The position numbers were made by a program, and so were the translations under genes. A stretch of DNA of 19,434 nt from DATKKG01 sp035543015 (GTDB taxonomy: Archaea; Thermoproteota; Nitrososphaeria; Conexivisphaerales; DTJL01). Position 1 is the first letter of the stretch. Each line of letters begins with the position of its first letter. This document shows positions 14,648-19,434 of this stretch, in pieces. The notes under the pieces were generated by a model. The model did no database searches and was not told the DNA's origin. It worked only from the letters and a program-made list of their open reading frames with translations. Where the stretch lies: positions 1 to 19,434 of the forward strand of contig DATKKG010000083.1 of NCBI GenBank assembly GCA_035543015.1. The letters run 5' to 3'.

Positions 14648-15438
14648 TGGGACCCTGACTCGCCGCTGAGCCCGGGGCTGGTGTACAGGTACATCCTGCC
14701 GACGACCTTCTCTCCGACCTTCGCGGCATGGCCGGAGGACGCGACGTTGGACTCGGCGATTTCGTTGATGAGGGTGTGGATGCCTCTCGACCTGAGATAC
14801 ATGAGCCTGGCCTCCATGGAGTCTCTCATAACGCCCGTCCTCCTGAACTGAGGCTCTACGTAGACGCTGTGCGACCTGGCGATTCCCCCGACGATGGCCA
14901 TCCAGGCGATGCCGACTATCCTGCCCGAGACCCTCACGACGAAGCACTTGTCGCCGTGCCGGAGCGCCACCCGGATCCATTTCATGTTCGTCTCGGGCTG
15001 AGCCATGGCCATGAAGCGCTCGATCTCCCCGACGTCGTGCTCGATGCTGACGCGATGCTTGATCCTGCGACCCAGGGGGGCCCTGTCGACGTCGAGCTGC
15101 CAGATGTTCCAGTTCTCCCTGGGAAGGCCCTCCACCTCGAGCTCCGAGAAGACGTAGCTGGAGGGCTTGAGCCGGTAGAAGGAGTCGAAGGCCTCCCTGG
15201 ACTTCGTGAAGACCGTCCCCGTGGCCTCGTAGCCGTCGTAGATGAAGAGGCCGCTGGGGGCGCCGTTCCGGTCACGCGCGATGTAGGCTTCACCGCCGGC
15301 CTCGATCTCCTCCTCCACGTCATGCCGGAGGAACGGGTCGAAGAAGGAGAGCCCCTTGGGCAGGCCGTCGAGCTCGTCGCCGACCACCAGGATCCTCGAA
15401 ACCTTGACGGGGTCGCCTCCCTGTGCCATCTTTATCAC
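14644..15438 (-). CDS. GNAT-family acetyltransferase, possibly with a degenerate N-terminal GNAT-like half
   Basis: The C-terminal half (about 130-255) is a GNAT domain: CFVVRVSGRIVGIAWMAIVG (165-184), acetyl-CoA binding motif A as VYVEPQFRRTGVMRDSM (192-208), where RRTGVM replaces the usual R/QxxGxG/A, and motif B-like AESNVASSGHAAKVGEKVVG (228-247). The N-terminal half (about 30-120), with AYIARDRNGAPSGLFIYDGY, has the strand pattern of a second, eroded GNAT copy. The substrate is unknown; family members acetylate amines on proteins, peptides, antibiotics or sugars. GTG 15438 overlaps the stop of the kinase-like gene as GTGA; ATG 15429 is three codons further in. The downstream small membrane protein is coupled in the same way. 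Confidence 0.87.
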   Translation of the reverse strand: MIKMAQGGDPVKVSRILVVGDELDGLPKGLSFFDPFLRHDVEEEIEAGGEAYIARDRNGAPSGLFIYDGYEATGTVFTKSREAFDSFYRLKPSSYVFSELEVEGLPRENWNIWQLDVDRAPLGRRIKHRVSIEHDVGEIERFMAMAQPETNMKWIRVALRHGDKCFVVRVSGRIVGIAWMAIVGGIARSHSVYVEPQFRRTGVMRDSMEARLMYLRSRGIHTLINEIAESNVASSGHAAKVGEKVVGRMYLYTSPGLSGESGSQ

Positions 15439-16622
15439 AGATCCAGGATTGTGAACGTCTTCGCCAGGCTCTCCTCACCCAGGATGTTCCCTATGACCAG
15501 CTCCAGGCTGTCGCCGTTCCTGCGGAGGTCCACCACTTCGTCGTCCTTCAGGGCGTCCCTGAGCAGGCACTCGAACTGGACCTTGCGGTCCGTCGCGTGG
15601 CCGAACCTCCTGACCCTCTCCCTCTCTATCTGCTCGTAGGCGTACATGAACTCGTAGAGGGAACGGTAGATCTGGTGCTCCATGTTCTCCTCGACGTTGA
15701 ACTCGAGCTCGGCCCTGTCCCTGCCCCCGATGGTTATCGACTGCAACCCCTCGAGGTCCGCCCAGAAGATCGTCCCGTCGGGCGCCAGGAGAGCGTCCTT
15801 GTCGAGCCAGACGTCGTAGAAGTCCAGGCCGCTGTACGTGCCGTTGCCGTTGTCGCTCAGGGACCTGCAGAACAGGGTGAGGGTCGCGATGCCGCTCTTC
15901 AGGAAGTTCCTCAGGAACCCCAGGGCCCTGTCGTTGTCGTCTATGCGGAAGAAGTCGAAGAGCTCCCCGGTGTCGTCTCCGATGGTCCAGTCCGAATGGA
16001 AGTAGATCCTCACGTTCGACGGGACCAGCCGCGTCTCTTGGACCATCTCCTGCCTGAACCTCCGATACCAGTACACCTGGGTGAACTCCTTCTGAAGGGC
16101 CTCGGGGAGCCTGACTATCTTCACCAGGGGGGCGATCCTGAACCCGTGAATCGAAGTCGTGCTGGCGTCGGACATCTCGGCGGCCTTCATGGCGATGGAC
16201 GCGAACTCCAGTCCCTGGGAGCCATAGGGGCATCCCCTCGACCAGAGCTCCCCCGTGAGGTACCTCGGGAACCTCTCCCTCTCCTTCGCGTTCATGATCC
16301 TCTCCTTCAGGCTGCCGCCCTTGAGGAGCCCGCAGATCTCCTCCTTCGTGAAGAGCTGGCGGCTGAAGGGGCTGGTCGTGGACCCGATCCCCTTGACGGA
16401 GAAGTAGAAGTCCGTGCCGTCTATGGTCGCGCAGGGCTCCCTGCCGACGGCGCTCCTGTTGTCGTCTATCAGGAGCTCCCTGGTACCAAGCGGCTCCTCC
16501 ACGGTGAAGGGTTTCGCGCTGTCGGGGAGGTGGATCCTGTCGAAATCAGCCACCTGGAAGCTCCTGAAGTACCTGTTCGTCATCGTGCCCGCCCCCCGGT
16601 ACAAGTTGAGGTTGATCGGCAC
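15435..16622 (-). CDS. Unassigned 395-residue protein with kinase-like (SelO/APH-like) motifs
   Basis: I do not firmly recognise the family. Residues 72-89 read FYFSVKGIGSTTSPFSRQ, close to the LKGxGxTPxSR nucleotide-binding segment of SelO pseudokinases, with K77 as the candidate ATP lysine. RYLTGELWSRGCPYGSQG (120-137), FRIAPLVKIVRLP (161-173) and RLVPSNVRIYFHSD (198-211) follow. DFYDVWLDKDALLAPDG (267-283) and FWADLEGL (286-293) have the order of a kinase-fold catalytic loop and metal-binding DFE/DFG element. If correct, the protein would transfer AMP or phosphate to a protein or small molecule. There is no signal peptide or membrane helix. GTG 16622 is taken as the start; ATG 16583 is an alternative. 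Its stop overlaps the GNAT start, so the two proteins are made together. Confidence 0.7.
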   Translation of the reverse strand: MPINLNLYRGAGTMTNRYFRSFQVADFDRIHLPDSAKPFTVEEPLGTRELLIDDNRSAVGREPCATIDGTDFYFSVKGIGSTTSPFSRQLFTKEEICGLLKGGSLKERIMNAKERERFPRYLTGELWSRGCPYGSQGLEFASIAMKAAEMSDASTTSIHGFRIAPLVKIVRLPEALQKEFTQVYWYRRFRQEMVQETRLVPSNVRIYFHSDWTIGDDTGELFDFFRIDDNDRALGFLRNFLKSGIATLTLFCRSLSDNGNGTYSGLDFYDVWLDKDALLAPDGTIFWADLEGLQSITIGGRDRAELEFNVEENMEHQIYRSLYEFMYAYEQIERERVRRFGHATDRKVQFECLLRDALKDDEVVDLRRNGDSLELVIGNILGEESLAKTFTILDL

Positions 16623-16679
16623 CCCCCTCAGGATGATGGGCGTCCGCTTCGTGATGGTCTGGGTCGAGCCTTCACCGCC

Positions 16680-17726
16680 TCACTGCCTGGGGCCCCCGCA
16701 GTAGGGGCACCTGTCGGCCGTCGCGGGATAGAGGGTCCTGCAGTACCTGCAAGTCACCATGGGGACCTCCCTGATCACGACCTGTTCGGGTGGCTTCGAG
16801 CCTATGTTGATCTTGGAGTCCCAGGGCGTCGGAGGGGGAGGCGTGAGGGAGGGCGGGGTGGGCGAGTGCTCGGGGAGAGGGTGCTTCCGCCTGTTGTTGC
16901 GGGCCACGACCGCCGCCGCGATGACGACGACCAGGAAGAGGACCAGCATCGCGATGGGTATGACGATGAACAGGTCCAGCCCGCCGGAACCGGTGGCGGG
17001 CGGAGCGCTGGCCGTGGCCAGGGGATAGCTGGTCGAGGTGACGTATAGCGTGTCGGTGTAGGTGAAGCTTCCAGCATCTCCCTGGTACTGGCCGCTGTCC
17101 TGCTCCACGTACTTGTAGCCGACTATGTATCCCGTGCTGGGGTCGAAGTACTCGTCCCAGGTGTAGGAAGCCGCGAAGACGCCGTAGTCGTCACTACGCT
17201 GGTACTGGCCCGTCCCCCTGGCATGGATGGTCTGGACGTACCTGCCCACTTCGGCGGGCATCTGGTAGCTGTAGTTCCTGTCCATCACCGCGAACTGGGT
17301 GTTCAGGAGATAGAATGTCCCCCCAACCGGCAGGGAGGCGTCCATGAAGAACCAGACGTAGGTGGGCGAGGAGTAGCCGACTTGGTCGTCGGTCCCGTTC
17401 ACATAGGTGAGGTTGCCCGATGACCAGGTGTAGTCGCCGGATGCCGTGCCGGAGCTGGAGTTCCCCTGGTTGTTGTAGTAGTGATAGGAGGTCTGGAACG
17501 AAGCCGACACCAGGTCCCCCGTGACGGAGTCCATGTGCTCCGCGCCAGTCACCGTGGACTGATCCGTGTATCCCGAGTACGATCCTTGCCCGTTGTCGAC
17601 TGTGATCGTCTGGAGGTAGTTGAAGTGCTCCCCCGCCTGGGGCGCGTAGCCCGATGCCGCACGCACGGTCGCGAAGATCGAAACGGCGAGCAGGAACGAG
17701 ACGAGCATGAATCCGAGGACCTTCAT
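16680..17726 (-). CDS. Surface protein with one membrane helix and a cytoplasmic zinc ribbon, 348 residues
   Basis: A signal peptide (MKVLGFMLVSFLLAV... to about residue 23) is followed by an external region of about 225 residues, rich in Tyr, Ser, Thr and Gly, with four N-glycosylation sequons (near 89, 105, 110 and 151). A Pro/Ala/Gly linker, a membrane helix (LDLFIVIPIAMLVLFLVVVI, about 250-275), a basic stop-transfer ARNNRRK and a proline-rich linker follow. The C-terminus is a CRYC...CPYC zinc ribbon (C326, C329, C340, C343). The topology resembles a receptor or assembly adaptor linking outside to inside. ATG 17726 is chosen over upstream in-frame codons because GGAGGGGAGG precedes it by 4 nt and the signal peptide starts there. 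It lies between the coiled-coil and kinase-like genes on one strand. Confidence 0.85.
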   Translation of the reverse strand: MKVLGFMLVSFLLAVSIFATVRAASGYAPQAGEHFNYLQTITVDNGQGSYSGYTDQSTVTGAEHMDSVTGDLVSASFQTSYHYYNNQGNSSSGTASGDYTWSSGNLTYVNGTDDQVGYSSPTYVWFFMDASLPVGGTFYLLNTQFAVMDRNYSYQMPAEVGRYVQTIHARGTGQYQRSDDYGVFAASYTWDEYFDPSTGYIVGYKYVEQDSGQYQGDAGSFTYTDTLYVTSTSYPLATASAPPATGSGGLDLFIVIPIAMLVLFLVVVIAAAVVARNNRRKHPLPEHSPTPPSLTPPPPTPWDSKINIGSKPPEQVVIREVPMVTCRYCRTLYPATADRCPYCGGPRQ

Positions 17727-17730
17727 TCGT

Positions 17731-17740
17731 CCTCCCCTCC
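17731..17740 (-). promoter_or_regulatory. Strong ribosome binding site for the zinc-ribbon surface protein
   Basis: The minus strand reads GGAGGGGAGG, ending 4 nt before ATG 17726. This rules out the longer in-frame start at 17828 and implies translation from a leadered, operonic mRNA. Confidence 0.7.
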
Positions 17741-17824
17741 TTCGGAAGCCGCGGAGCCCGCCGAGGCTTCCGATCCGCCCTGACCCCCTGGCCCGCGTGA
17801 ACCTCGGCTCCCTGCCGGCGGGGT

Positions 17825-19378
17825 TCAACCTGCGAACCCTCCTATCCCATGGCTGTGCGCCGGATGGAAGCCTCCCATGCCGCTGAAGGTCGCATGGTAG
17901 TATGAGTGCGCGATTATGACGGGATAGTACCAGCTGAACATGCCGGGGCCCGCCGGGTAGGTGAACTGCACAGGTACGTTCGCGACCGTGGCGGTGGGGT
18001 CGATCTGCCGCACCAGCTCGTTCCGGACCCCGTGAATCATCCTCACCGACAGGGCGACCAGTTCGGAGCGCTCCAGTCCCTGGGCGTAGCCGGAGAGCAG
18101 GGTGACCCCCTTCTCCATAAGGTCGAGGACCTCATGCGCCTCGAACACGGGGATCGAGGCCAGGATAGCAGCGGCCACCAGGGGGTACTCCAGGTAGTTC
18201 CTCAGCTGCTCGATGATGTACTTCAGCTTCTCGCCCACATCGCCAGCAGCAAGACCCCCGATCGCCAGATAGGCCGAGGCGATCTCGGTGTCCTCCGATT
18301 TCATGAACCCCCAGGAGGAGAACATGGATTCGAACGCCTGGAACTCAGAGCTCACTCCCTGGTATTCAAGGTTCATCACGGCCAGTATCGAGGCAGCTTC
18401 GTACGACGGGGTCAGCGTTCTGAAGAGCCGGAACCGGTCCAGGGGATAGGATCCGTCGAACCTCCGGCCCGCCATCATGGTGGTCGCGATCCCGACGGAC
18501 AGCTCCTTGGGGACCCCTTCGTTCAGCAGCTGCCGGTTGAGATCCTTGAGGGTCGCTTCCAGCCCTGTCACGTCCTGGCTAGCCGTCGCGGTGATGACCT
18601 CGGCCGCCATCAGCTTGTTGGGGAGGGTGGAATCGAAGCCCTGGAGCACGTTCAGCGACTGCGAGAACCTTTCTCCTATCTGGTTGGTGTCACCCTGAAG
18701 CTTCGCAAGCCCTATGGCCGTCCCCCACTGCAGCGAAGGAGCCGCCGATGAGCCGGCTTCGTCGAGGTTGGGGATCCTGACCTGGAGCCATCCGGCATAG
18801 GACGAGGCCCTGTCAGCGATGCCCCGCAGCTCGGCGTAGGTCGACCTGATCTCAGCCAGGAAGTCGGGGAACGCCAGATCCGCAACCCTGTAGTTCCTTA
18901 CGTTCAAGTCGCTGAGGATGATGCCTCCGAGATCGGTGAGCGACAGGTAGCCGTCTCCGTAGGGCACCATCCTGTCGACCGTCGACTTCTCCTGGATGAG
19001 CGAATTCAGGTTCGCCTCCATCGCGGCCAGCTCGGACTCCTCCTTGGTGACCGCCTCCTTTTCGGTCTCCACCCTCTGTTCCGTGTCCAGCTGCTTCTCC
19101 TGCCCCTCCAAGTGGAACATTATGGAATGCTCCCTGCTCTCATCCTTCTGCAGGGCATCGGCAGCGTTCTGGGCGGCGGTCCTTTCCGCGTACACCTGAG
19201 AGACCAACTGCGACAGCCTGCCAACGTCCTCAACGCTCCTGTCGTGATCGTCCTTGCTCGTCACCAGCACGTACCCGTTGGTCGAGAGGTAGTCCAGGTC
19301 GGCGGACTGGATCGGACCGACCGCCTCTCCCCGGGCATCTATCTGTGATAGGTATGCCCTCGCTTCACTGCAATTCAA
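17825..19378 (-). CDS. Cytoplasmic coiled-coil protein of unknown function, 517 residues
   Basis: No family is recognised. The N-terminus (1-45) contains SADLDYLSTNGYVLVTSKDD, which could be a small winged-helix-like unit. Residues about 50-132 form a charged coiled coil (for example EKQLDTEQRVETEKEAVTKE). The rest (140-475) is a long helical domain with repeated alanine- and leucine-rich helices, such as AAAILASIPVFEAHEVLDLM and VALSVRMIHGVRNELVRQID. The end is rich in Gly, His and Tyr (ATFSGMGGFHPAHSHGIGG), possibly a metal-binding or flexible tail. There is no signal peptide or membrane helix. TTG 19378 is the start; the minus strand has TTAAGA at 19417-19412, a weak TATA match at -39 to -34. 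It is the first gene of the right-hand operon, 98 nt before the zinc-ribbon surface protein. Confidence 0.8.
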   Translation of the reverse strand: MNCSEARAYLSQIDARGEAVGPIQSADLDYLSTNGYVLVTSKDDHDRSVEDVGRLSQLVSQVYAERTAAQNAADALQKDESREHSIMFHLEGQEKQLDTEQRVETEKEAVTKEESELAAMEANLNSLIQEKSTVDRMVPYGDGYLSLTDLGGIILSDLNVRNYRVADLAFPDFLAEIRSTYAELRGIADRASSYAGWLQVRIPNLDEAGSSAAPSLQWGTAIGLAKLQGDTNQIGERFSQSLNVLQGFDSTLPNKLMAAEVITATASQDVTGLEATLKDLNRQLLNEGVPKELSVGIATTMMAGRRFDGSYPLDRFRLFRTLTPSYEAASILAVMNLEYQGVSSEFQAFESMFSSWGFMKSEDTEIASAYLAIGGLAAGDVGEKLKYIIEQLRNYLEYPLVAAAILASIPVFEAHEVLDLMEKGVTLLSGYAQGLERSELVALSVRMIHGVRNELVRQIDPTATVANVPVQFTYPAGPGMFSWYYPVIIAHSYYHATFSGMGGFHPAHSHGIGGFAG

Positions 19379-19411
19379 GAAGATTTGTCGCCAAGAAGAG
19401 GGTTCGGTTGC

Positions 19412-19417
19412 TCTTAA
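19412..19417 (-). promoter_or_regulatory. Possible promoter of the right-hand operon
   Basis: The minus strand reads TTAAGA at -39 to -34 from TTG 19378. It is a weak TATA match placed a few bases further upstream than the other promoters in the window. Confidence 0.25.
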
Positions 19418-19434
19418 GCGATTTGCCGGAGCAC

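Noticed and set aside
15423..17048. 541-codon plus-strand open frame
   Set aside because: It is the antisense of the kinase-like and zinc-ribbon genes, rich in Val/Pro/Glu/Arg with no domain; a shadow of high-GC coding sequence.

Overview
The window looks archaeal. It is GC-rich with heavy use of AGG for arginine. TTG and GTG starts are common. Several genes have a TTTATA-like box about 28-35 nt upstream of the start codon, the layout of leaderless archaeal transcripts, while genes inside operons have Shine-Dalgarno sequences. Archaeal surface-protein and GT-C glycosyltransferase types are abundant. I cannot place the lineage more precisely; a Thermoplasmatota or Nitrososphaeria-like archaeon would fit. 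I see no tRNA, rRNA, CRISPR array or insertion sequence.

Left block, minus strand (1-2173). From right to left there is a family-2 glycosyltransferase-like protein with a degenerate active-site motif and two C-terminal membrane helices, a compact orphan 129-residue protein with its own TATA box, and a membrane-anchored PAS-domain sensor that runs off the left edge. A 360-nt intergenic region (2174-2533) separates this block from the plus-strand genes.

Central block (2534-14424), mostly plus strand: a surface glycan assembly island. It holds three GT-C integral-membrane glycosyltransferases (700, 442 and 439 residues), one GT2, two GT4-type glycosyltransferases, a FkbM-type methyltransferase (minus strand), a class I methyltransferase, a small proline-rich membrane protein, and a secreted or anchored beta-propeller protein with at least 14 N-glycosylation sequons and a C-terminal domain resembling archaeal S-layer proteins. 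A working model is that the cytoplasmic GT2 and GT4 enzymes build a lipid-linked glycan, the GT-C enzymes add sugars from lipid donors outside the membrane, the methyltransferases cap sugars, and surface proteins such as the propeller protein are acceptors.

Right block, minus strand (14459-19378), a probable five-gene operon: a 517-residue coiled-coil protein, a 348-residue surface protein with one membrane helix and a cytoplasmic zinc ribbon, a 395-residue protein with kinase-like (SelO/APH-like) motifs, a GNAT acetyltransferase, and a 62-residue membrane protein. The last three are joined by GTGA stop/start overlaps. This set matches no operon I know and is the best candidate here for an undescribed system, perhaps protein modification (nucleotidyl or phosphoryl transfer plus acetylation) linked to a membrane receptor.

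Two central-block genes, the GT4 at 9105 and the methyltransferase at 13909, have protein-like sequence upstream of their first usable start codon. This suggests a frameshift, a sequence error or a non-canonical start.
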